From positions 57,541,371 through 57,605,370 of the forward strand of contig NC_068567.1 of the NCBI RefSeq assembly GCF_025698545.1: a DNA stretch of 64,000 bases, in the 5' to 3' direction. Positions 1-10,881 of the stretch are shown here, one piece after another (position 1 is the first letter of the stretch; every line of letters starts with the position of its first letter). A program made the position numbers and the translations under genes. Source of the stretch: Gossypium raimondii (taxonomy: Eukaryota; Streptophyta; Magnoliopsida; Malvales; Malvaceae). The notes beneath the pieces were generated by a model. That model did no database searches. It had not been told where the DNA came from and worked only from the letters and a program-made list of their open reading frames with translations.

Positions 1-58
1 GGTAGCAAATATTTTATCAAGGTCATAAGTATAGGTAGGCCAGTTTCTTTAGTACACT

Positions 59-3018
59 TGTAATAGCCCGATTTTAGGCTTAGTCGGAACAGTGGTTTCG
101 GGACCACAAATCCGACGAAAAAAAAAATGTAATGGCTTGAATTTTCAGAGGTGTCGGAACGGTGATTCGAGATCACTAAATTCGACAAATGGGTAGAAAA
201 TATTATTAATTTAGTAAGTATAAGTTAAATATGAAGTTAGGAAAATTTTTGAAATAGTGAATAGTGCACTAGAAATAAATATTAAAATAATTAGAATCGA
301 AATGAGGTATCAAGACCTCGGGGATTTTAAACTGAGCCATAAATATTTTTATAAATATTTATGGAGTGTTAAAAAGTTAGTATTAAAGTTTCGTTAAGAA
401 ATTTTAAAGTTCCGATAATTAATTGAACAAAAAGGACTAAATTGTAACAAATGCAAAATTTTGGGAAATGATTAAATAGCTTAAATGATAAAAGGAAGAG
501 GGCTTAAAAAGAAAATAGACCCAAGGTCTATTTGGGCTGGAAGGCAGAGGCATGAAATCAGCAAGAAAGTAAGGAGAATTAAGGGCAAAATTGGAAAATT
601 GCAAAATTTGCTTAATAAAGTTAGGACCCAAGTGGAATTATCTAGATTTCTCTTCATTTTTCTGAATTCTCATCAGCTAAAACACCATGGAAGGGCTTCT
701 TCAAGCTGGTTCTTCATATTTTATTACAAGTAAGTTCAATTCTTGACTATTTCTTGAAATTTTGTATTTTTATGACTTTTACAACTAGGCCCACTTGTTA
801 AATTCATTAGTTTTGATTTTATGAAAGAAGTTGAAAGTTGATATGAATATGTGCTGGAAGTATATGATGATTTAGCATGAAATTAGAGCTTTAAATTGTT
901 CATATGCTGATTTTATTGAAAGAATTGAATAGAAAGTGAATGTTTGGGACCTAATAGTAAAAGAGTTTGAAGATAGAGTTATATGTGGAAATTCTGAATT
1001 TCAACAGTTGTGTAACAACTTATAATGTCTAGTAAAGTACTAATTGAGAAAATTAGATTAATTGAGGGGTTAATTGAGAAAGGACCGAATTGTATAAACT
1101 GTGAAATTTGGGGCAAAATGGAAATCAACATTTTGCATTAAAGCAATTTTGGACAGCAGCGGTAGTGTAACTTTGAAAAAGCACCAAAAATTGTAGAGAT
1201 TGAATTAGAGGATGAATAAAATATGAAATTAAAGCTTATTGAGTCTAGTTTCTTATAAAAGAAATGATGTGAGCAATGGAATTGTAAATCATGAGATATA
1301 ATAGATTTTGTGAGACAAGGTCAGAATGAATTCAGGTTCCCTGTTCTGACTTTGGAAAATCATTAAAATTGTAAAAAATGATTATGAGTTATAGTTTATA
1401 TGGTTAGAATCCTTAATGAGTCTATTTTTAGAAGAAACAAGCTAAAACATCATCCGAATTCTGTACAATGAGATAATTAATTTTAGTGAAGAGTGGTCGG
1501 AACTGTCAGACAGCGAAACAGGGAAACTTTAAAGAATAAACTGTACTATTTTGCTAAACCAAAATTATGAAAATTTTATGGTATGAAGATATGTGAGTCT
1601 AGTTTCAGGAAAATTAACGGATCTTAATTTGGAGCTCTGTAGCTCCGGATAAAAATAATTTAGTGACTCTGACTCGGATAAACAACTTTGAATATACATG
1701 TTAGTGAATATTGAAATTATGGTTAATGTTGTTTAAGTGTGTTATACACATTAAGGATGTGGAATGGAGAGGGGAGGAGGAAAATTGGGAAATATATGAA
1801 TGATTCGTGTATAAATGGTCATATGTTTGATTATAACTCATAAACGATGAAATATGAATGATGCTTATTTTTGTGCATTATTGGTCATGGTTTAAGCTCA
1901 TGTGTGAAAATAAAGTTTCATAGTATGTGTGTATGGTATATTCAGTATATGATTTGGCATGAAATAATACCATGAATGGTTTATGAATTAACACATGTTG
2001 GTAAGCCTGATATATGAATAAATGATCAAATTGAGCTGAACGCCGGATTTGAGTACTTCTGATCAAGTGACAAAGTGATAAGTGGTAGCTTTAGCTACAC
2101 TTATCTGATCAAGTGACAAGTGGAAAGTGATAAGTGATAGCTTCGGCTACACTTATCTGATCAAGTGACAAGTGAAAAGTGATAAGTGATAGCTTCGGCT
2201 ATACTTATCTGATCAAGAGACAAAGTGATAAGTGATAGCTTTAGCTACACTTATCTGATCAAGAGACAAAGTGATAAGTGGCTACACTTATCTGATCAAG
2301 AGACAAAGTGATAAGTGGCTACACTTATCTGATCAAGAAACAAAGTGATAAGTGGCTACACTCAAGAAACAAAGTGATAGGTGGCTACACTTATCTGATC
2401 AGGGACAAGTGATAAGTGATCATACGTAAGACCATAGTTATACTATGGCAAAGTGAAAGTGAAGTACTCAATTTTCCGTGACCGTTCCCTAATTTGATTA
2501 AGGATGGTAAGTGACAAATGGGCCCAAAAGAATTAAAGTAAATGGATAAGTGGTAGTGTATTTATATCAGGACGATGTTGTTATTCAAACTAAAGTGATA
2601 TTTTCATTGCTAAATTGAGAATTTCATAAATGTGTTATTGAATGGTATAATCAATAAACATTGAGTTAAATGGTAAATACGTATTAGTTTTGAATTTGAT
2701 GTCATTGAATTGTACGTGAATTAAATGGAAATTTCTAGTGATATGATTTAAATTATGAGCATGAGAAATTGCGAATTGAATGAAATGGAAATGAAGCATT
2801 AAATTGCATGAGTATGTATCGGGTCTCGCAGGCCCTAATTATTATGATTATAATATTTTGAGGATATATTGTGAAAAGTTATAGAAACATGTTAATTATT
2901 TTGAAAGTTTTAATTTTGATGAAATTTTATAACTCGGTTAAATACGTTTACAAGTGTATGTGTTTTGGTAATGCCTCGTACCCTATTCCGGTGTTGGATA
3001 CGGGTAAGGGGTGTTACA
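59..3018 (+). mobile_element. Solo LTR (2960 bp) with target duplication ACACT
   Basis: The segment begins TGTAATAGCCCGATTTT and ends GGGGTGTTACA. It is flanked on both sides by the 5-bp word ACACT (54-58 and 3019-3023). No gag or pol lies between the termini. This is the signature of a gypsy element reduced to one LTR by recombination between its two LTRs. It sits in the pol region of another gypsy element, so it is the younger of the two. It contains a tandem array at about 2053-2420. Short reading frames inside it look like chance. Confidence 0.9.
2053..2420 (+). repeat. Tandem array of hairpin-forming units inside the LTR
   Basis: About eight head-to-tail units each contain CTTATCTGATCAAG, a variable ACAAGTGA stretch, and GATAAGTG. 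The first four or so are near 50 bp and carry a short stem-loop, GTAGCTTTAGCTAC, between the inverted words GATAAGTG and CACTTATC. Later units are about 37 bp and keep only GATAAGTGGCTACACTTATC. One unit (about 2355-2380) is further truncated. Copy number and lengths were judged by eye. Confidence 0.85.
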
Positions 3019-3119
3019 ACACTAGTAGCACTCCTTTGTCTGATATATGGACTAAAGTGGAGGACTTCTAGTTGGTTGACCCTAAGCTTCATCAACTTTA
3101 CTCAGAGGTGCAATAATTT

Positions 3120-3663
3120 CCAAATTTGCATCCCAAATATTCATGGGATGGCAAGGTACTCAGGAGAAAGGGAAAGGTAGTTGTTAGTGATAGTGGCAGC
3201 ATCAAGAAGGACTTGTTTCAGCATTTTCATGGAGGAGTAGTTGGGGGTCACTTTAGCATGCATACAACCAGTCATAGGCTTGTAGGACTCCTCTATTGGA
3301 AGGGCTTATCAATATATGTTAAATAGTGGGTGTGAAGATGTGACATCTGTAAAAAATGCAAAAGATAAATTTGCTCACCCTGGACTCTTGCAACCTCTAC
3401 TAAATCTTGATAGAGCATATTCAGCTGTGAGTATGGACTTTATTGAAGGCCTGCCAAATTCAAGGGGAAAGGATACTATACTGGCTATGGTTGATAGACT
3501 AACCAAGTATCGCCATTTTGTGGCTATGTCTCACACCTTTATTGCTCTAACAATAGCTCAAGAGTATCTAAATCAGATCTACAAATTTCATGGCACTCCA
3601 AAATCTATTATTTCATATAGGGACTATCATCAGCCTCCATTTGTCCATTACCTATCGCCTTGA
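3120..3663 (+). pseudogene. Gypsy integrase fragment (zinc-binding region and core)
   Basis: The frame around 3126-3326 carries the HPKYSWDG start of the linker and the histidine/cysteine zinc-binding block (LFQHFHGGVVGGH, then CDICKKC across a shift near 3330). The frame at 3316-3663 carries the core: VSMDFIEGLP with the first catalytic aspartate, VDRLTKY, and a segment where the usual SDRD block reads SYRD. Losing that aspartate would abolish integrase activity. A TGA follows at 3661. Stops and a frame change separate it from the zinc-binding block. It is a decayed copy. Confidence 0.85.
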
Positions 3664-3828
3664 AACTTATGGGCAGATAGAGGTACTTAATGAGTGTTGG
3701 AGGAATATCTCAAGTGTGTGAATGGTAAAAGACTTGGTGATTGGATGCTTTGGTTGCCCCTAGTTGAATGGTGGTATAACACCACTTTCCATTCAACCAT
3801 TCACTCCACCCCATATGAGGCTCTATAT

Positions 3829-4440
3829 GGCTAAGAGCCTCCTCATCGCCTACTTTACCTAGTTGGTTCATCTTCTATTGACATAGTGGATAGAAGTCTC
3901 CAACAGAGAGAGACAACAAGGAAGTTGCTTAAGTTTTATTTGAAAAAGGCCAAAGACAACATGAAGCAAACAGCTGACCACAAGAGCAATGACAGAGAAT
4001 TCCAAGTTGGGGATTATGTTTATTTTAAGCTACAGCCTTATAGGCATCATACAATAAGAAGAATCTTCAACCAAAAGTTGTCTCCCAAATTTTTTGGTCC
4101 TTATGGTATAGAAGCAAAAGTGGGAAAGGTGGCTTACAAGCTAAAACTACAATTGGGTTATCAGATTTATCCTACTTTTCACGTTTCTCAACTCAAGAAA
4201 TATGTAGGCCCTAAGTCATACTAGTTTGCCACTGGTGGGCACTAATAGAGCTATGACCAAGGAACCAGTTTGAGTAGTGGACAGACGCATGGTGAAGAAA
4301 GGGAATCAGGCTGTCATAGAAGTCTTGGTAGAATGGGCCAACACGTTCCTTAAAGATTCAACTTAGGGGAATCTGCAGGACCTAAAGCAACAATTTCCAA
4401 CATTTTATCCTTGAAGGCAAGGATCTATTTTGGGGAAGGA
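3829..4440 (+). pseudogene. Gypsy integrase C-terminus (GPY/F module) and decayed chromodomain
   Basis: A 112-residue open stretch (3886-4224) carries ADHKSNDREFQVGDYVYFKL, LSPKFFGPYGIEAKVGKVAYKL and PTFHVSQLKKY, the GPY/F module that follows the gypsy integrase core. Downstream, in broken frames, are words fitting a chromodomain (VLVEWAN near 4327, then LKQQFPTF). A purine-rich GGGGAAGGAG tract at about 4432-4441, just before the LTR, fits the polypurine tract. Confidence 0.8.
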
Positions 4441-4445
4441 GTAAT

Positions 4446-4818
4446 TGTTATGGACTGAAAACATTGTTTTGTATTTCTATTATTTCCGTTATTCATTGTT
4501 CTGTTTAGATGTATTGATGCAGAACGTTTTGGACTAAAACTTAAAACCTTTAGTCAAAGGATGTGTTGCGAGTCAGTGTCTATGTCGAGTTAAAAAATGA
4601 TGTGTTTTGAGTATTATTAGTTTAATGAAAGATGCGTATGGGAAGGGTGCATCTGTAGCATAACAGCTCGTTCAACTAACTCCATAATCGTTGTTGATTT
4701 CCATCTTTAAGCAAAGGATTGAGGGTGGTAAAACGGTTATGAAAATTCAATGAAGAATTTTGTTTTCTCCTTTCTCTCTCTACTATCTTCCTCCTTTTTC
4801 TTCCGTATCATATTAACA
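4446..4818 (+). repeat. 3' LTR of the gypsy remnant
   Basis: The 373-bp segment starts TGTTATGG right after the polypurine tract and ends ATTAACA, giving inverted ends TGTTA/TAACA. Coding-like sequence of the vicilin pseudogene starts directly after it at 4819 on the other strand. The matching 5' LTR would lie left of the window, so the target duplication (predicted as the CGCTA that follows) cannot be checked here. Confidence 0.75.
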
Positions 4819-6065
4819 CGCTAAAACTTGGTAAATTGATTGAGATTGATTACCGCTCTAAGATTGACAAGAAAAATGCCAATTTCAATGTCTTTGAGAG
4901 GCTTATATTCAGATCCATCAACTTCAGTTCTCCATCCATAGTTGTTCTTGATATCAGGGCTTTTCTTGTATATGTTGTAGGATTTTGGAGCTTTATGCTT
5001 CTTATTACTGTCTTGAATTCCAAAAATCTTGGGTAATAGTTTCCACCATGACCATTCTTTCTCTTCTTTAGTTCATTCTTCGACCATTCTCTTTACGTGT
5101 TTCAGTCTATCTTGTTGCTCAAATAATGGGAATTTTGTCCAAATGCTTGATCCATGAGAGTGGGTCAAATACACAATTGGCCCCTCCTATTGTTTTCTCA
5201 AAATGCCACTCACTTTCGACACCGAGACCTGTAAAAATCATGGCTATTATTATGTTAACATCAGTGCACCGCCAACCACGATGGTAGTAGCTACAGCTAT
5301 AATGTATTTTTCTTACGTTGAAAGCTGTTAATAGAGTTTCAGATCCAAACCCAGTAAGGACTGATGTTGGCTAGGTTCCTCCACCAATAAAGAAAGGCTG
5401 CAATGCATATATAGTAAATGCCCATGTTAGATACATATTTGGATTCGACCCTCGCATACGAGTCAAGTAACTTGTTATTATACCTGGAAAGTACCTATAT
5501 TGAGGCTCTCAGAGGGATCAATGCTGCAAATAATGTGAAGCCTCTGAGATTCCTCTGTGTTCAAAATGTAGAACGTTGAACCAGCTGGGATCTGATACAC
5601 ATCTCCATTCTTCAATTCCCTCTCTACCATGTGATCTTTGTAGATCAACCCTACCGTAGCTTGACATGCATTGGTTCCAAAGTCCCACGAAGCAAAAGAT
5701 GATGAAAATTGAAAAAAGTAATAAATTGCAATAGAATCACAAATGAGAAACAAAAACTGACATACCGGTATGAACGAAGAGTATCAGATTAGAGTCAAGA
5801 TAAAGAGGGAGGAAAAGGGTCTGAGGCTCTATTTTAATGAACCCAATGTGCAATAGTTTCTCAAAAATCCTTCGTCCATGGCTTCTCACAACCCTCATTT
5901 CTCCAGCATCAGTTTTATTACAGGCTCTGAGTTTGGCAACAAGAACCATTCCTGTTTTACATCTTCTTCACCACTCTTTGGTTTCTCTTCTTTGTACCCC
6001 ATTGCCATTGTTGCTCCATAGCCAAGAACAAGCACTAGCAGCAAAAGCCACACTCTTTTACCCAT
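4819..6065 (-). pseudogene. Vicilin-like seed storage protein pseudogene (cupin), 5' part
   Basis: On the minus strand it starts at ATG 6065-6063, with a signal peptide (MGKRVWLLLLVLVLG) and then EWFLLPNSEPVI. Exon-like blocks are about 5766-6065, 5484-5663, 5317-5397 and 4819-5228, most with plausible GT/AG borders. Blocks such as DAGEMRVVRS, LDSNLILFV, LIYKDHMVERELKNGDVYQ, IPAGSTFYILNT, RLHIICSIDPSES and FFIGGGT fit the N-terminal cupin domain of the At2g28490 vicilin-like type. Lesions: a 1-bp deletion in a T run at 5913-5916, stops at 5371-5373, 5187-5189 and 5074-5076, and a gypsy insertion ending at 4818. The second cupin domain is not in the window. The ancestral protein would be a secreted or vacuolar seed protein; nothing functional is made now. 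Confidence 0.85.
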
Positions 6066-6106
6066 CTTTTTGTTTCTTTCGCAACTGGTTTGGTTTGAGT
6101 TGAGGT

Positions 6107-8806
6107 TGTAGAAGCCCAATTTCACCCGGGCCCTACCAGCAAAACAAATTTCTGCCCAAATGGCCTAGTTACATTACAAAATTAATTGGACCAGCCCAAA
6201 TACAAACCATAGGCCCAAATACAGCCCAAACCCAATGAAAAACTAGGGTTTCAGAACCCTAGTTTCCCTAATGTGCGCCGTACACCTCTGCAGTACCCAC
6301 TCTTCTGCCACCGCCGTTCGCTACGTCCCATCCGTACCTGCCTCTGACGTCGCGCCGCTCGTCCATCACCCTGCAAACACGCAACACAAGCAGAAGCAGA
6401 AAGAGACAAGACCAAAATTTTATTTTTCTTTTGGCTATAAAGCCGATTTGTAAGAAACGAAAAAGAGGGGATCGATTTTAATAAACCGATCTTTGCATCT
6501 GTAAAAGGTCTCTTTTTCACAAATATTCAGCAAATAAAATACATTTTCAAGAAGATATGTTTTCTGTTTAGGTATTTACTTAGGTTGTTTACTCCTATTT
6601 TTATTTATTTTCTATTTTATATACAAAAACAAAAAGAAAAGGGAAAAAGGAACTCACCGGGAGTCGCTCCGTCTTCTCGCCATCGGAGACTCCTTCTCCG
6701 GTGACGGAACCGATTGAAGAGAGGCATAACGGCCTTTTCCCCTTTATTTTCGGTTGTTTTGAGGCTAGATCCGGACTCAGGGGGTCGAGATCTAAAAAAT
6801 AGGTATTTTTGCCTTCACCAGCCACCAGTCTTGTGCATGCATTAATAACGGCGACCGAAATCCGACACGGTGGCCATCGGTCGGGGTTATAGACTAAAGG
6901 GGAAGGTGTTTGAGAGGATTTTAGTTGTTTTTTTTAAGAGAAGTGAAAAATGAAGTTTTTTGGTAAAAAATTGATTTTTATAGCACCTGGAAACGACGCC
7001 GTTTTGGCTTGTTTCAGAAAGCCTCAAAACGATGTCATTTTGACATGGATCGGACCGACCCGACCCGAATGCGGTCAGGATCCGCGTGTTATGATTGGAG
7101 GGGCTATTTGCGCTTTTAGCCCCTCCGCTTTTTAATGCCTCCGCAATTAGTTTTTTTTATGTCTTTAAGTTTATCCCTTTAGTTTATTTTAGATTTCAAT
7201 TTAATCCCCTTTGAAGTTATGCGTTTTAGAGGAGAAGGGAAAATTTCCCTTCCAGCCCCTCTATGTTATTCGCATGTTCAATGTGGTCCCTTCCCTTTGA
7301 TTTTATATGCGATTTAACCCCGAATTTTAATATTTTATTTAATTAGGTCCATTTCTTTATTATTTTGGTTGCTTTTTTATTAAGATTAATCAATACCGTT
7401 ATCAACATTATTAATTATTGTTATTATTATTTATTCCTATTTACCTTTTAAATTTCACTTTTATATATATATACATGATTATATTTTATGTATTTTATAA
7501 TTTATATACTTATGTATTTATACACACATATTCATACATATCTTTTAATGTACATATGTACATACTTACACTGCTTTATTTTATAATATACATACTTATA
7601 TCTTTTATCTTTATGTAATATATATGTATACACATGCGAATTTTATTTATATATATACACTTATGTTTATGCTTTATAATATATATATACATATACATAT
7701 CTACTTTCTTTATTTATATATATGTACATATTTATATTTTTATATTGTTGTATTTCATATATACATACGTGTTTTTTATTTACATATAAACATACTTATA
7801 CATACTTTTTATGTTTTAAAATTTTTTTATGTATATTTTTCTATATTTTAACTTACATATACATATTTTTATATATTGTACAAATGTATTTATGCATATA
7901 ATATATATATCTTTTATTTTTATATAGTTCTATTCATTTTCTTTGTTCATCTCTTTATTTACATTTTCATTATTATTTTGAAAGAATGTACTGATTTTAT
8001 TTGCTTATATGCATTGTATGTCATTGACTTGTTCTTTTCATCTAATTTATTTTCATTGCTATTGTTCATATTTCTATTACACCATCATATCTAATATTGT
8101 TGTATGCATATTAACATCGGTTTCATTTCTACCATTTTGAGTTAGATTAATTCGATGAATCATGATTTTTGAATAAAGCCTCGTGTTTAGATTCGAGAAG
8201 GTCGTACCCTAATTTACTGGGTTTCGATTTTCACAATAAATCTAAATACGTGAATCTTTTCAAACTCAAATTTTCAATGATCTCGGGATTTATAAAAGAT
8301 CGTATCCTAACTTACTGGTTGTGATCTCATTCTTAAACCTGAGATGACTAAAATATCTTTTAAATAAGCATTTTCCATTTGTGTATCGGGAATTTGAGAC
8401 ATTGTATTCTAACTTACTAGATATGATTCTCTTTCTCGATTAACGTGAAATATGTTTCCTTTTCCTGAAATTTTTCAACGTTTTAATACAAAAATCGTAT
8501 TTTTTTAAATTCTTCAAAATTTTCAATTTTTTGACACTAAGACATTAAGTAATCAACTAGGTACCAATTTGGGCGTATCGAGGGTGCTAATCCTTCCTCG
8601 TGCGTAACCGACTCCCTAACCCGTTTTTCTGAATTTCGGACCAAACTTGTTGTTTTAATAAAATCAAATCGTTTATTAAAAACAACCACTTTTCGAGGTG
8701 ATCCGATCACACTTCATCAAAAAGGATCGGTGGCGACTCCCATTTTTGTTTTCATTTTCAAAAACCCAAGTCGACCCCGTTTTCATCCAAAAAAATGGTG
8801 TCAACA
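6107..8806 (+). mobile_element. Solo LTR (2700 bp) with target duplication GAGGT
   Basis: It begins TGTAGAAGCCCAATTTC and ends TGGTGTCAACA, with GAGGT at 6102-6106 and again at 8807-8811. No coding domain lies inside. A very AT-rich stretch of TATATACATA-type sequence (about 7400-8100) makes spurious reading frames. The last 290 bp or so (TAAGTAATCAACTAGGTACC, then GGTGGCGACTCC) closely resemble the end of the solo LTR at 60467-62966, so the two belong to related families. A Tat/Ogre-type gypsy origin is my guess from the 3' block. It lies between the vicilin ATG and its upstream region. Confidence 0.9.
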
Positions 8807-8811
8807 GAGGT

Positions 8812-8965
8812 GATTGAAGTGTTTTATGTAGAGAAGTGGGGGAGACGCGTGTAAATCATCCATGGTTTGTCTGTTTAGGTGGCGGATGATGATTTAAAAC
8901 TGGGTGAGAAATATGCATGACAAAGTCGACGTATGTTTTAGGAGTAAGGATCCAATCCATATTCC
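8812..8965 (-). promoter_or_regulatory. Displaced promoter of the vicilin pseudogene with RY motif
   Basis: Once the solo LTR and one copy of GAGGT are removed, this sequence lies directly upstream of the vicilin ATG. On the minus strand it holds CATGCA (8919-8914, inside GTCATGCATA), the core of the RY motif that ABI3/FUS3-class B3 factors bind in seed-protein promoters. A TACATAAA TATA-like word lies near 8823-8830. Another CATGCA is at 9513-9518 on the plus strand. Motif presence is seen; seed control is inferred from the family. Confidence 0.5.
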
Positions 8966-9378
8966 TAGAGGTGCTCATGGGCCAGATGACCCGGCCCGGC
9001 TCGACGGCCTGCCCGAAATATGGGAGGGTTCGGGTAAAAATATAGGCTCGAAATATGTGTTTGGGCAAAAAAACGAGGCCCGTTTAGAAAAAGGGTCGGG
9101 CCTCGGGCACCAATTTTTTGGCCTGAGCCCGGCCCGGCCCGAATATAATAAATATATATTTTTTATTTTTTTATTTGTAAAATACTTTTTTTATTTTTTA
9201 TTTTTAAAATAAATTTTTGGTGTTTATTAAAAAATGGGCCAAGCCGGGCCAGACTCGAGCTTAGGAATTTTTTCTCGGGCCGGGCATGGACAAAATTTCA
9301 GGCCCATATTTCGGGCCGGGCCTAGGACGTGGGTAGGATTTTTTATGGGCCCAGCCCAGCCCATGGGCACCTGTACTT
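8966..9378. mobile_element. hAT-type miniature element (GGGCCGGGC family), copy 1
   Basis: Left end TAGAGGTGCTCATGGGCC; right end GGGCACCTGTA in inverted orientation. Flanks CATATTCC (8958-8965) and GATATTCC (9379-9386) agree at seven of eight bases. Inside are GC-rich subterminal blocks (cggcccggc, gggcctcgggc) around an AT-rich core. There is no transposase. The termini and 8-bp duplication fit a non-autonomous hAT element. It lies upstream of the old vicilin promoter. Confidence 0.75.
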
Positions 9379-9386
9379 GATATTCC

Positions 9387-10033
9387 TCGCTCTTTCTTTT
9401 TGTTTGTTTATTTAATTTTTCATTGCATATTTTCCCTTTAAATTCAAATTACACGCAACTTTGAATTTATTTACTAAATCACATATAAATAACACTATTT
9501 TTGTGGTGTTATCATGCACGGAATTGAATCTTCTTTTTCTTCCTCAAACCTCTTTCTTCTTTGAAGTGTAAAAAGGAAAAATAAAGACATTTCTTTTAAA
9601 AGATGTCATTTTTATTGCTTAAATCTACTTTTTGGTATACGTATCTTTGGATTGTGATCATCTCACGCTCAGAAGTTATAAAATCTAAAAAAATGTAAGT
9701 CAAAAATCTAAAAATATATTTAAAAATTCAAATAGTTAAAAAATTAAAAATTTTAATAAAATCAAGAAAAATTGTCAGAAACATTTCTTTTATAATTTAC
9801 ATAAAGTAGATTTTAATAAAAATAGAAAATAATTAATCTTTCAAAAAATTACAAATAATTTTTTTATTAAAAACGATTTTTTAAATTCTAATGAAAATAT
9901 TCATTGAGTCGTGTAGCTTTTTTTTTATATTAAATGTAATGTAATTTTATGTTCTTTTCAGATTTTTAATAAATTTTTTAAAATTTTGAATGATGAGATT
10001 ATTGTGATGTCAAATATTAGTTTCAATATGAAA
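9387..10033. other. AT-rich intergenic stretch, no gene seen
   Basis: No reading frame with protein-like composition and no recognisable repeat borders. The part nearest 9387 is probably ancestral upstream DNA of the vicilin gene; a CATGCA word is at 9513-9518. Confidence 0.5.
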
Positions 10034-10637
10034 TAAAGGCGATCACGGGTCGGGCCAAAGTAAAAAATCTAGACCCATTTGTTAGGTCTGGTCTTAAAAA
10101 TGGGCCTAAAAATTTGTCCAATCCCGATTTGGATAAAAATACTAAAACCCGAGTCCGACCCAACCCCCCATATTAAATTTTTTATATTAATTTTTCAATT
10201 TTTTAAATATATATAATACATCGTAAATACTAAAAACATTAAAATAAATATTTCGAACAAATTGAAAATAAAAATTAAAAAATATATATATATACTTAAA
10301 TAATACTAAGATATATACAACTTAACAAGAAAATGTCTCTAAAATAATAAAAAAATTAACAATAAAACAAGTGTTATACAATATCTAAACAATAACAACA
10401 AAATAGTAAATATAATAGTGAAATAATAGCAAAATAGGGAGAAGATAACAAGAAAATATTATTAAAATAATAAAAAATAGCAAAATTTTTTGTCATTTAG
10501 TGAATTCGGACCGGGTCGGGCCAGGCTCGAGGTAAAAAATGTCTTACTCAAGGCCCAGCCCATTTTTAAAACAAACTTATTTTTTTTGTACAAATCTATT
10601 TTTCGGGCTTATATTTTTACCTAAATCCACTAATTAA
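10034..10637. mobile_element. Diverged remnant of the GGGCCGGGC hAT-type family, copy 2
   Basis: The left side (GATCACGGGTCGGGCC) and the block at 10505-10630 (GGACCGGGTCGGGCCAGGC, AAGGCCCAGCCCATTTT, CGGGCTTATATTTTTACC) match parts of the copies at 33272 and 44408. The right terminal repeat is missing, so I cannot define a duplication. The core is AT-rich with no coding. Confidence 0.55.
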
Positions 10638-10881
10638 TACTATTTGTCCCAAGTACCATTTGGTCCATTTTGTGTAACGGAAGTATCAATTAAAAATAAG
10701 TACTAAAAAGTAAATTTATCGTTTTCGAAAAGGGATGAAGCAAACCCAAAGCTGAAGCAATCTTTCTTTACCGTGGAAAACTCAAGTATCAAACTGCAAA
10801 ATCTGAAGAAACGATTATTTGTTTAGTGCCAAATCCAACGGTCATTTCCCCGCAAAAAAACTCGTCAGATTCAAAACAAAA

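Larger units (their letters stand above)
1..4818 (+). mobile_element. Ty3/gypsy retrotransposon remnant (chromovirus-like), interrupted
   Basis: Pieces at 1-58 and 3024-4818 belong to one degraded gypsy element; 59-3018 is a solo LTR inserted into it. From 3024 on, the reading frames carry, in order, the end of the RNase H linker, the integrase zinc-binding region, the integrase core, the GPY/F module, a decayed chromodomain-like tail and a 3' LTR (4446-4818). The frames are broken by stops and shifts, so no functional polyprotein is made. The domain order pol-integrase-chromodomain-LTR is known for chromoviruses such as the Tekay/Del lineage; the lineage assignment is an inference. The 5' part lies outside the window. 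Its 3' end abuts exon sequence of the vicilin-like pseudogene at 4819, so it inserted into that gene. Confidence 0.85.

Noticed and set aside
2053-2420. CRISPR-like regular repeats
   Set aside because: Repeats are head-to-tail without unique spacers, have unequal lengths and lie in a plant LTR.
6271-6453. Possible small gene in the GC-rich start of the solo LTR
   Set aside because: It lies inside an element with exact target duplications; a similar GC-rich block occurs in the related LTR near 60640, where no frame is kept.
7418-8094. Three long open frames in a row on the plus strand
   Set aside because: They lie inside the solo LTR in TATATACATA-type low-complexity DNA, and the predicted proteins are almost only Tyr, Ile, Phe, His and Leu. 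Chance frames.
9100-9360. CpG-island-like GC blocks as a promoter
   Set aside because: They are subterminal repeats of the hAT-type miniature element, repeated at 33272 and 44408.
10819-10881. N-terminal extension of EXO5 in the same frame
   Set aside because: The frame begins at TTG, not ATG; the first ATG is 10882, so the extension is likely 5' UTR.
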